Assembly (NCBI RefSeq): GCF_000220395.1
Contig: NW_004086406.1
Coordinates: forward strand, 1 to 64,000
DNA: 64,000 bases
Direction: 5' to 3'
From: Ichthyophthirius multifiliis
Lineage: Eukaryota; Ciliophora; Oligohymenophorea; Hymenostomatida
Under the pieces are notes generated by a model. It was not told where the DNA came from. It did not search any database and was given only the letters and a program-made list of their open reading frames with translations. A program made the translations under genes and the position numbers. Positions 51,946-62,477 of the stretch are shown in pieces. Positions within the stretch are counted from its first letter, which is position 1; each line of letters begins with the position of its first letter.

Positions 51946-52940
51946 ATGAATAAAAACTATTAACCAATAAAAGCATTTCCATTATATAATTAAAGTATGT
52001 ACAATAAAAAAAAAGTGAGATCTTTAATTAATAAAATAATGTAAAGCCATAATCAAGCAATAAAACAAGAAATCATATATCAAGTAATATATCTTAAGAA
52101 AAATAATAAAATTTAAATAATTATAATTAAAATTATAATAATGAGATGAAAAAATCAAAAAGTTCAACAATTTTGATTTAATAATAGAATTAATTAAATA
52201 AGCATAACAATTTAGAAATATAAATATGCGAAGATTAAGCTTATAAAAATCATAAAAGAACATAAAGTACAGGAACTTTTAATATTTAACAATAAAGTTC
52301 TTTAAATAATTAAAATTTTCACTCGCCAACAAATTCATAATAAAATGGGAAAAATATTAATTATTTTTATACCGATAACAAAAAAGGAAATAAATAGAAT
52401 GAAAAATAAATTGATTATACAATAACTTAACCATAGTCTGTTAAAAATATTTAGAGATAACCCCAATAAGAATAAAACAATATATAATTTAATAATACTA
52501 ATGACTAAAATATGTAAATAAAAAGTGAATATTTTAAATAAAAATAAATTTATATATTTATATCTATTTTCTAATATTAAAATAAAATAAACTAATTAAT
52601 ATTTATTAAATAAATAAAAAAAAAATAGAAAAATAATACTTACAAATAGATAAATTGCCTAAAGTAAACAAAAATGATATTTTATTTTAATCTACATAGT
52701 AAAAAAACGAATTTAACATTAATGATTTAAGCCCGAAAAAAAATACAAATAATAAAATAAAAAATATAAATTTAATATCCCCATATTATTAATATTAAAT
52801 GGGAGTATAATCTTAAAAATAATAAAATAATTTAAATTAATCATCTTCATTTTTAAGAAATAAAACACCTAAGAATAATTATAACAATGCAAATGTAAAC
52901 ATAAATAATTATATGACTAATCATAATAACAATTAATAAA

Positions 52941-52983
<43 letters not shown>

Positions 52984-54253
52984 TGAATAAAATCATTAAT
53001 AACCCTAATCAAAATAAATAAACAATCGTGAAAATATTGTTTAAAAAGATAATATGGCATTTTCCTGTTTTAATTTTTTAAATACTCCTCACACTACAAA
53101 AAATTTATAATTATAAGGAGGAATGGACCTTAATTTTAAATATGCGAACCCTTTTACGAAAAATCCATTAACAACAACAAACAATAACAATAACTAAGGT
53201 AAATTTTCTTTCTAACATAATGAACAAAATCAGAGAAATTCAAAACGCTCAAATTCAATAAGTTTGAACGAATTAGGAAATAAAAAAAAAGAATATTCAA
53301 TAACAAATATAACTAATTAAAACTAATAATAAAGTAATCATAATTATTAAACAAAACCAAAAAAATTTAACGTTTCATCTTTTTCAGTTAAAACTAAAGC
53401 AGGAGCTCTTCCTGGGAAACCTGTGAAAACAAACTAAGATAGTTATATAATATGTTAGAATTTTAACAAATAAAAAAATTAATTTTTCTTTAGTGTATGT
53501 GATGGCCATGGGATTAATGGTCATTTAGTATCATAATTCATAAAGAAGAATTTATCATATAATTTAGAATTTTTTTTATAATAAATAAATATTTAAGAAT
53601 AAAAGAAAGAATAAAATATCAAAAATTGTTTAACTTAAGCTTTTTAGAAAACTTCTTTCGGATTAATTGATAGTGGAATCGATATTATGTTTAGTGGTTC
53701 TACTTGTGTCAGTGTTTACATTACTTAAAATAAATATTATTGTGCTAATATTGGTGATTCTAGAGCTATCATAGCACAACATTAAGATAAAAACTAATGG
53801 GTGGCTGTACCTTTATCAATAGATCATAAACCTGACTCAGCAATTGAATATTAAAGAATTATTTAAAGTGGAGGAAGAGTTGATTGCTTCAAAGATTAAG
53901 AAGGGAATTGTGTTGGACCTTCCAGAGTTTGGATGAAATATGAAAATATACCTGGATTGGCTATGTCAAGATCTTTTGGAGATTTTGTTGCTAGTTAAGT
54001 TGGAGTTATTTAAGAACCAGAAATTTTGTCTTTTGATATAAAAGAATAAGATAGAATTTTAGTAGTTGCTAGTGATGGAATATGGGAATTTTTAAGTAAC
54101 TAAATGGTTATTAATATGGTTTAACCTTTTTATTAAAAAAATGACACAGAAGGAGCTTGTGAAAAGCTTATTAAAGAAGCCGTTAGTGCATGGAAAAGAG
54201 AGGATGATGTTATTGATGATATTACTTGCATTGTGGCTTTTTTAAATAAATGA
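51946..54253 (+). CDS. PP2C-family (PPM) Ser/Thr protein phosphatase with Q/N-rich N-terminal extension
   Basis: The catalytic domain is complete from about 53370: TKAGALPGKPVKTNQDSYII, SVCDGHGINGHLVSQFIKKN, DSGIDIMFSGSTCVSVYI, KYYCANIGDSRAIIAQ, LSIDHKPDSAIEYQRI, SGGRVDCFK, MSRSFGDFVAS, VVASDGIWEFLSNQMVINMV and VIDDITCIVAFLNK, with TGA 54251-54253. All metal-binding Asp motifs (DGHG, DG.WE, DDIT) are present. The ~450-residue N-terminal part is Q/N/S-rich, with 13 consecutive TAA (poly-Gln) at 52943-52981. From ATG 51946 the frame must gain one A in the A9 run 52006-52014 to enter the good N-terminal reading (YNKKKSEIFNQQNNVKPQSS). An intron of about 130 bases lies around 52530-52670. Substrate unknown. 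Confidence 0.92.
52943..52981 (+). repeat. (TAA)13, coding poly-glutamine
   Basis: Thirteen TAA codons in the frame of the PP2C gene, flanked by AAT/AAC-rich (Asn) codons. Under the standard code this would be thirteen stops. Confidence 0.9.
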
Positions 54254-54819
54254 ATTTTTTATATAATTTTATTTTTTGCATTTATTATTATATATTTTTG
54301 TTTTTTTTTTACTATATTTTTTTTATTATTATATTTTTATTTTATTATATGTATTTTTTTCTTATTTTTAAATAAGAGATTAATATAAAAAAAAATTAAT
54401 TTATGAAATAAGCTATCTGAATATCTTGTTTTTTGATACTTAAATGAAAAATATAAAATTAAGATTTGCATTTAATATAATAATAATAAAATTAATAAAA
54501 ATATATTAATTAAATAATATTTTAATATAAATAATATATTACAAATATATATCACATTTTTTTGAAAATAAATGAATATTACAAATAGTAACTAACTTAA
54601 AAATAATTTGTAGATAATCTAAAATTTAACAAATTAGGTTAATTATTTTATAATTTTAAATTTCATGGAGTTTAAATTTACATAAAATAAAATAGATCAA
54701 TTTATAAAATAAAAATAATTAAAATAACTAAGGTAAATATAAAATTAGAAGGTCATTCTTTTATAAAAAATATATATATTTGAAATATATATATAAAAAT
54801 ATAAATAATAATAATAAAG
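54254..54819. other. AT-rich spacer
   Basis: T-rich near the PP2C stop, then mixed A/T. Nothing recognised. Confidence 0.5.
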
Positions 54820-57125
54820 ATGAAATATTATAGCAAAACAATGAAAAAAATAATAAATAAATTGAAATTAATACATCTGTTGGGAAAAAAATGGTATAAA
54901 AATAATTATGAAAATATAAATTATATATAAAAAAAAATAATTATATTTATATATATATTTATAAAAATTTTTATAAATTATATATTATAAATATTTATAA
55001 AAATTTTTAATTTTATATATTATATAATTTTTCATATATTTTTTTTTTTTATTAATTAAAGTATATGAATAGTTTATTAAATGAAGGTATATATATAATT
55101 TTAAAATAATTTTTTAAATTTATTTTAATTTAATATTTTTAAATATTTATATTTATTTAGATAAATAATGGTAATGGTATTCATGTTCTTTTTTATTAAA
55201 ATAGAATTTTTAGAATCATACAAACGTTATGTCTTTAAAACCTAATGTGAGTTATTAAAATACAAAAAATTAGGTTTTTTTTTTTTTTTAAATATTAAAT
55301 AAATTTTAGAGTTCACATCTCAAATGTAAATTAAATATAAATATGGATAAAAATTTTATGATCGATAAATAATTTGGATGGAACTGGCATAAAAGTTGGA
55401 TTTTACCATTTATAAATATAAATATTGAAGTAGGAAAATAATAATAAATATATATATAAAAATAAAAATTAAGTTTAATGATTTTCAATCAAATAATTAA
55501 TTTAATGTTTCTGAAAATTTATATGTTTAATTATATGCAGTTGTAGTATAAAATGAGAATATTAACAATTTTCATTTATTAGATGTAGGATTGAAAGGAA
55601 AAACAAAATAATTTTTAGAAGCAGGTAGTACAAGCTTAACAGGAATAAAATTTAATTCTACATCTTATAATAATTTTGTTCAATAATTCATTTTTGTATT
55701 TTATTTTTATAATTATTTATTTTTAGGGAAAGAAAATACATCTCGTGATTTAATTATGTGCTTAAAATTAAAATGATAATTATTTAAAAATAATTGATTG
55801 TTAAATATCTCCTCCTATATTCGTAGACTCAAGAAAATTTGCTCGAGAAGAATAAACTTTAAAATAAGATATTAAATATATTAGTTTATATGAAGTTTTT
55901 GAACCTGAGAATTTCGAAAAGTAACTTTTTATTAGAAAAAAATGTTAGAAATAGAAAGTTGATAAAAATATTTAAAATGATCTTGAAGGAATTATTAATT
56001 ACCTAACTGCACCAAACATAAGAAATAAAGTTTATAAATAAATAAAGGATTTATAAATTACTTTTTTTTTTTTTTTAGATTAAAAATCCACTTTTTCTTG
56101 CTTATAAATTCTCAAAATGTATATAATTATACTTTAAACTAAATTATTTTTAAAGCTATAACGAAAGTATTATATTGCATAAAATACTAGATTTATTTTA
56201 AAAAATATAAAAAAATTATTAATTTGGAAGAAAAATAAATAAAGAATAACGCGAACTTGAAAATATTTAAAGATAAAAAGAATAGAAACCATTAATATTG
56301 TATATTAATTGTCAAGAAAATTTGAATATTTAAAAAAAGGTTATTTAAAAAAATATTATATTTTTAAAATAATAATGTATTTTTTTAAGATTCTTAATTC
56401 AGTTAATGAATTAATTTAAGATTAATGTATAGATATAGTATTCGATAATAAATTACTTCTTTCTAATAATAATTATATACCTTTATTAGATATCAATTTA
56501 ATAAAAAATGAATATGAATTATGGTTCAATTAAAATAACAGTCAAATGAGATAAGAAAAAAGTATATTTAATAAAAATTATAAATATATATTATAAAATA
56601 ATTAATAAAAAAAGATATTAAATAAAACTAATTAACATAATGTAAGAATTAATAATATTTAACTAATTTAAGTGATGTTAATAATAAAAAAAAAAAAAAT
56701 CAAATGTTTAATAAAAATTATTCAGAATTACAAAATGTATATGATACTTAAAATAAAAGTTAACCCTTTTTACTCCAATAATAATTGATAAATTAAGTGC
56801 TTTTGTAAAAAAATAATTTATTTTTTAATTAATAGAATCTAATGAATTAATATAATGTTGGTATATGATACAATATATTTTATATTTTTAATATATTTTT
56901 TTATAATATACATAATTTTTTTTATTTATAGAATAAAATCTTTAAAATTAAAAAGAAAATTAATTATCTCAATTACAATTTACTTAATAAAACTAAATAT
57001 TTTAGATTTTAAATCAAAATTTAGAATAAATTAAATAAAATGATTAAAATTCGAAATTAAAAAACGTTATTATAGTTTGTAAAGAAAATATTAAACAAGA
57101 AAAATTAGAAGACATTAATAATTGA
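54820..57125 (+). CDS. Unrecognised protein with a beta-rich, possibly Rel/p53-like DNA-binding segment
   Basis: The good frame begins near 54825 (DEILQQNNEKNNKQIEINTS). The ATG in it requires one extra A in the A7 run after the ATG at about 54840. Several introns follow, near 54893-55061, 55087-55160, 55247-55309, 55429-55472, 55678-55727 and 56340-56390. Joined exons read WQWYSCSFLLKQNFQNHTNV, FGWNWHKSWILPFINI, NVSENLYVQLYAVVVQNENI, FHLLDVGLKGKTKQFLEAGS, STSLTGIKFNSTSYNNF, GKKIHLVIQLCAQNQNDNYL and ISPPIFVDSRKFAREEQTLK. The K.hLv..l......l...iSPPIfVdSRk.ar order recalls the beta-sandwich DNA-binding factors (NDT80/CSL/p53-like) by general look only; this is inference. The C-terminal half is Q/N/K-rich to TGA 57123-57125. 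Confidence 0.6.
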
Positions 57126-57366
57126 AAGAAAAAAATAAAAAAAATTAGGTGCAAAAATTATGATATTTTTTTATAAAAGGCTATTTATATGATTATATGT
57201 ATTATTTTTATTATATTTAATATTACTATAATATAATAAAATAAATTTCTTTATATTATTTTTATTTTTTATTTAATTTAATAAAATATTTTTATAAAAA
57301 ATTATTTTTTAATTTAATACATATTTTTATAAATTTCCAATATAATATAAATAAAAACATTAAAAA

Positions 57367-58739
57367 ATGGAATAATTAACATAACAATAATTTGAAAATC
57401 AAATAGATGAAATATTAAATTAAAAATATGTAAAATATAATAAAAGTTTTAAAAAAAAATTAAAATATATATTATAAGTTAGATAGATTTTCATAAGCTT
57501 AGGTAAATTGGTAAAAATAAAGGTTTTTTGAATAAAAAAATAAGAAAAAAAGCATGGTTTTTTTATTATTAGAAAATTAAGAGGGTGAAAAATATAAAAT
57601 AAATTAAGAAAGTATTAAAAATTAATATTTAATAATCTTAAATTTAATTAAAAAAAAAGCTAAAAGAAGTAATTATTATAATCAAATAAAAATGGACACA
57701 CAAAGGTCAATATTATTTCTGAATAGAAACAAAGAATTATTATAAAATAATTTGTATAAATAATCATTAATTATAAATATATATTTTTTTGCATTTTAAA
57801 AATAATAATAAAAATAAAGTGAATAAAAAAAAGAAGAACTTTTTAATATAATAGAAAATATAATGGTTAATTAACCAGAATTTCAATATTATTAAGGATT
57901 TCATGATATTGCATCTGTTTTTTTAATACTTTTCGAAAAAGAAGATGCATTTGCTTTAACATAAAAAGCTGCGAATACATTTTTTAAAGACAATTTAACA
58001 CTAAGTTTAGAAGATAATACCTTTATTTAATTAGATATAATTAACTATATAGTTAATTAAGTTGATAAATAATAAGGATATTATCTATAACACCTAAAAG
58101 GACCGATTTTTGCTTTAGGATGGATTCTGACATGGTTTGCGCATAATTTAAATGATTTAGAAACTATTTAAAGGATTTTTGATTTTATATTATGTTCGGA
58201 ATCTTATTCAATTATTTATTTATGTGCGGCTGTTATTTTATATACAAAAGATGATTTATAATAAAAACTTTTAAATACAGAAAATAATTCATAACATTCG
58301 GATTAAGATTAAGTTTTTTTTTTTTTTTATTGCTTATATTTATATTTTAATTTTTAGGAAGAAATACTTAATTTGTATTATTAAGATTAAAACCTAAATA
58401 GTTTAAATTTAAATTTTGAGGAGATTTTTATTTTAACTGATAAGCTTTAAGTACAATATCCTTTTTAGAAAATATTAAAAAATTATAAAATAAATAAAAA
58501 GAAGTAAATAGTTTTTTTTTTTTAAAAAAAAAGTTTAAAATATAAATATTAATTCAAGTTCAATTACATTTTCTGATTAACTTTCTAAATTATTAGTTTC
58601 TAGATATCCTGAAAAAAAAAATATTATTTCAGCAGAAAATATAATGGAAAAAATAACTTTTGGTTTAGCTCTTACTACAGCAGTAGTAGGAGTAGGATTA
58701 TTTTTAGGGAAAACTGCAATATATAATTAACGTAAATGA
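57367..58739 (+). CDS. TBC1D20: TBC-domain Rab GTPase-activating protein, TBC1D20/GYP8 type, C-terminal membrane anchor
   Basis: ATG 57367 (MEQLTQQQFENQIDEILNQK), TGA 58737-58739. The dual-finger GAP motifs are intact: IKMDTQRSILFL (IxxDxxR, arginine finger) and EFQYYQGFHDIASVFLI (YxQG, glutamine finger). The rest follows the TBC1D20 pattern: FKDNLTLSLEDNTFIQLDII, HLKGPIFALGWILTWFAHNL, IFDFILCSESYSIIYLCAAV. A Ser-rich linker then leads to a hydrophobic tail (FGLALTTAVVGVGLFLGK), as expected for the ER-anchored TBC1D20 that acts on Rab1. Small introns lie near 57530-57557, 57780-57823, 58308-58357 and 58503-58540. The first ~100 residues look helical and include a conserved K/R-rich part. Confidence 0.9.
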
Positions 58740-59049
58740 AAATGATGAAAATCATAAATGTTATATGAATAAATAATATGAAATTTAAAAAAAAATTAAT
58801 AATATAAATAAATATAATGTTAACTAATTATATACATAAAAATAAAAAAAATTATATAAAATTATATTATATAAAATGTAATACAATTTATATTAAAATT
58901 AAATAAAAAATAAAAAATAAATTCAATTAAAATTAAAAACTGAAACAATAAAAGTAAAAAAAAATGATATAATTTTTAAATTAAATAAAAAACATAAAAA
59001 ATAAAAATTATAGTAAAAAAATATTAAATAATAAAATAATATATAAATA

Positions 59050-59100
<51 letters not shown>

Positions 59101-59940
59101 ACTTTAACTTTTATTTTTTATTTTTTAATACCAAAAATTATTTACTTCATTTTTTATAATAATTTTTTTTAATTTTTAAGCATTTAAATTGTATATTTTT
59201 ATTCTTCTAATTTTTTTAAATGTTATTTTAAATAATATTATTTTTATTTTTTAAAAAAGTTTTATTTTTTTTCTAAATTATAAATTTATTATAGAATCGT
59301 TACTTTTTAAGAGTTAAATATATTATTTGTATTCAAGAATTATTTTTTATTTAATATTTTTAATTTAATTATAATGCTTATAAATTTATTTATTTTGTTG
59401 CGCATTTTCTGTTTGTTTTGTTATATTAAATAAATTATTTTATAAAAAAAAAAAAAATATTTTTAAAATATTTAGAAAAAATATAATTATTTTTTTATAA
59501 AAAGCTTTTAAATATAGACATATTTTTATATATTAAAAATTACGAATTATGTTATATGAATGTAGTTGAAATTATTGATGTAATATCATTTGCTTGTATA
59601 TATAATTTGCAATATAATAAATTTAATATATACCGTTCTTTAATATATAGATATAAAATACAAGATTAATTAGATAATAAATTAAAATTAAATTATAATA
59701 AAATTGATAAAAATGGTATATAAAACAGATAATTAAATTAAAGAAATTATGTAAATAAAAATATTTAATAGAATTTTAGTTTATATTATTTAATAATATA
59801 TGTTTAACAATTTTTTATTTTAGATATATATTATTATTTTACTGATTAAAAAATTCTTAAGCAAATTCATATACTATATTTTAATATTACATAATATATA
59901 TAAAAAAATTATAGTAATTAACTTTAAAAATATTTATTAT
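58740..59940. other. AT-rich convergent spacer with a (TA)n run
   Basis: Between the converging TBC and ALDH genes. A minus-strand frame of ~100 codons (about 59100-59430) is open and coiled-coil-like (NITKQTENAQQNKQIY, EYKQYIQLLKSNDSIIN), but it has no ATG or TGA pair I can place, so it is mentioned only. Confidence 0.45.
59057..59099. repeat. (TA)n microsatellite
   Basis: About 21 TA units without interruption. Confidence 0.95.
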
Positions 59941-61465
59941 TCAAATTTTAGGTTCGTCGAATTAATAATAAACAGCCTTAACTTAAGTATATTCAAGCAT
60001 TCCCTCTTCTCCATTATCTTTTCCAAATCCAGATTCCTTATAGCCACCAAATGGAATATAAGATTTAGGTATACAATAATTGTTAACAAAGATGGTACCA
60101 GCTTAGATATCTCTAACTAATCTATCGCAAACAGACATATCTTTAGAAAGTACAATACCTGCGAGACCATAATTAGTATTATTAGCTCTTTTAATAACTT
60201 CATCAAGAGATTTCCAAGGTTTAAGTATAGCTAAAACAGGTCCAAATATTTCTTCACTTGCGATTTTCGAATTATCATCAACATTACAAAAGATAGTAGG
60301 TTCAATAAAATAGCCTTTATTTCCATATCTATTACCTCCTATAAGTAACTAGCAGCTTTCCTAAGTTTTAGCATGTTCAATAAAGCCGAGAATTTTATTA
60401 AATTAAACTTTATTTATTTAAGGACCATGGTTAGATCCTTCAAAAGCGTCTCCTATTTTAACATTTGAATTGATTGCTTTTAATCTATTAAGGAATTCAT
60501 TATATATGGATTCATGTACGAATAATCTAGATCCAGCAATACAACATTATCCCATATTATACATAATAGCATTCCAAGCAATTGCAACGGCTTAATCTAA
60601 ATCAGCAGAAGGACATACAACAACCGGAGTTTTTCCACCTAATTCTAAAGTGACTTTCTTCAAATTACTTTAAGCACTTGCTTCCATTACTTTTCTTCCT
60701 ACAATAGTTGATCCAGTGAATGATATTTTGCCTACTTTTCTACTTCTGCTTAAGGCTTCTCCTGCTATATTTCCATAACCAGGAACTATGTTAAATACTC
60801 CTGGGGGAAATCCAGCTTCGTTTATTAATTCAGCAACTCTAAGAATTGTTAAAGGTGTTTCTTCAGAAGGTTTGTGTACTAAGCAATTTCCAGCAGCTAA
60901 AGCAGGAGCAAATTTCCATTCACACATTAATAAAGGAAAATTCCATGGAGATATTAAACCTACTACTCCAAATGGTTCTCTACGTGTGTAAAATAAAGTA
61001 TTATCTTAAGAACTATATGATTTTCCAGTTGTCTTATCAGCCCATCCTGCATAATATCTTAAATTATTAACAACTTCTGTTATATCAGATAAAGATGCAT
61101 ATAATGGTTTTCCATTATCAAGAGATTCTAAAGAGACTAATTCGTCTAAATTTTTTTCAATTAAATCAGCAAGTTTATTTATGAGTAAGCATCTTTCACG
61201 AGTTGTTGTATTTTTCCATTTAGAAAAGGCATTTGTGGCAGCATCAATAGCTAATTCCACGTCTATATTATTAATATATACATATATATTTAAAAATTTA
61301 TTTTTTTATACCTTATTCAGTAGCTTCTGCTATATCACATATTTTATCTTCTGTAGAGGGATTATATATAGAAATAGTTGTTTTTTTTACTCCGTCAACA
61401 AATTATCCATTTATAAAAAGTTTGGTTTAGAATCTAGTAGGTCTTTTAAATCTATTAATATCCAT
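59941..61465 (-). CDS. NAD(P)-dependent aldehyde dehydrogenase (ALDH1/2 type)
   Basis: Oxidises aldehydes to carboxylates. ATG 61465 ([20 protein letters not shown]), one intron 61263-61311, TGA 59941-59943. All core motifs are present: [20 protein letters not shown] with [17 protein letters not shown] (cofactor binding), [27 protein letters not shown] (general-base Glu), [17 protein letters not shown] (catalytic Cys), [46 protein letters not shown] and [18 protein letters not shown]. At ~490 residues it is full-length and needs no phase change. It is the most G/C-rich gene of the window, as expected for a highly conserved enzyme. No targeting peptide is obvious, so it is probably cytosolic. 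Confidence 0.97.
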
Positions 61466-62090
61466 ATTTTTTTATTTAAATATTATTTTTAAATATTTTT
61501 GTAAAAGATATTTAAAAAAAAATTAATATATCTTTTAAATTTTTTATTTAATGATAATATATATAAAAATTAATAATTTTTTTTACGATTTATTAATTTT
61601 TTATTTTTTTTAATAAATAAAATAAATATTTAATAAATTCTTAAATAAAAATAAATAAATTATAAATCAATAGTAAATAAAATGCAAATAATAATTAATT
61701 AATTAATAAAAATATGTATCTTTTTTGTTGTCTATAATTAAAAACGAAAAATAAAATAATTACAAATAATAAAATTTTTTGTATATTATGAATTAATATC
61801 AAACATTTCATATTATTCTATACATATTATTTTTTAAAAAATAAAATAAAATATATAATACGTGTTAAAATTATATTCAAGTTTAGTTTGTTAAATATTT
61901 TTAAAAAATATATATTTTAAGTGAATAAAATAAAGAATTATCTCTATAATAAAAAAAAATATTATTTACTTTTTAATATATTTTAAAAATATTTTTCATT
62001 ATGTAATTAATTTAAAAAACTTATTAATTAATTAATAAATTAATTATTAATAATTGTTTTTATATCTGTATTTTTAGCCATTTTTTTACA
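61466..62090. other. AT-rich divergent spacer
   Basis: Nearly pure A/T. It would include the ALDH promoter and any upstream element of the RNA candidate at 62091. Confidence 0.5.
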
Positions 62091-62332
62091 GCCGAAGCTA
62101 TCACATATAGGAATATATCCACTATATATCAATAACCTTGTGGAGATCGACGCATGCAGACAGTGTAGATCGACATTTTAGGTATTTAATTTGATTTCGC
62201 TTAGGTATGGATAAACATAAACCACACCTTTATAGGCTCGATCCCGGTCCCCACCTTTTATCTTAGCCGACTTAACTTAATTTAATTATTCGCTTTCGCA
62301 TCTTACTGCACTATATGAGGTTAAATTTTTTT
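62091..62332 (+). ncRNA. Probable structured Pol III RNA, unassigned
   Basis: A ~240-base island of normal base composition surrounded by near-pure A/T, with TGA and shifting phases in every frame, so not coding. It starts at a GCCGAAGCT block and ends at a T7 run (62326-62332), a Pol III-type terminator on the + strand. GTGGAGATCGA (62140-62150) can pair with TCGATC...CCAC (62238-62253), closing a long-range stem with an internal loop. AGATCGAC occurs twice (62144, 62167). GGCTCGATCCC (62235-62245) resembles a B box, but no tRNA cloverleaf forms. Size suggests SRP RNA or RNase P/MRP RNA; I cannot place their core motifs, so the class is open. Confidence 0.6.
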
Positions 62333-62477
62333 GCTAATTATGATTAATCTAAAAATAAATAATTATATATAAAATATTGTATTTTAATTAAAAATATCTT
62401 ATAATAAATATATTTATTTAATTTACTTATATAACTTATTCATTGTAAAATAATTAAAAAATAAAAAATAGTAAACA

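Noticed and set aside
59100-59430. Open minus-strand frame with coiled-coil look
   Set aside because: No start/stop pair or splice signals that define a gene; A/T-only DNA with UGA as sole stop often stays open by chance.
60670-61492. + strand ORFs over 60.7-61.5 kb
   Set aside because: Antisense of the ALDH exons; all ALDH motifs are on the minus strand.
62235-62245. tRNA B-box-like GGCTCGATCCC
   Set aside because: The flanks cannot form T-arm, anticodon or acceptor stems of a tRNA; kept only as part of the RNA candidate.
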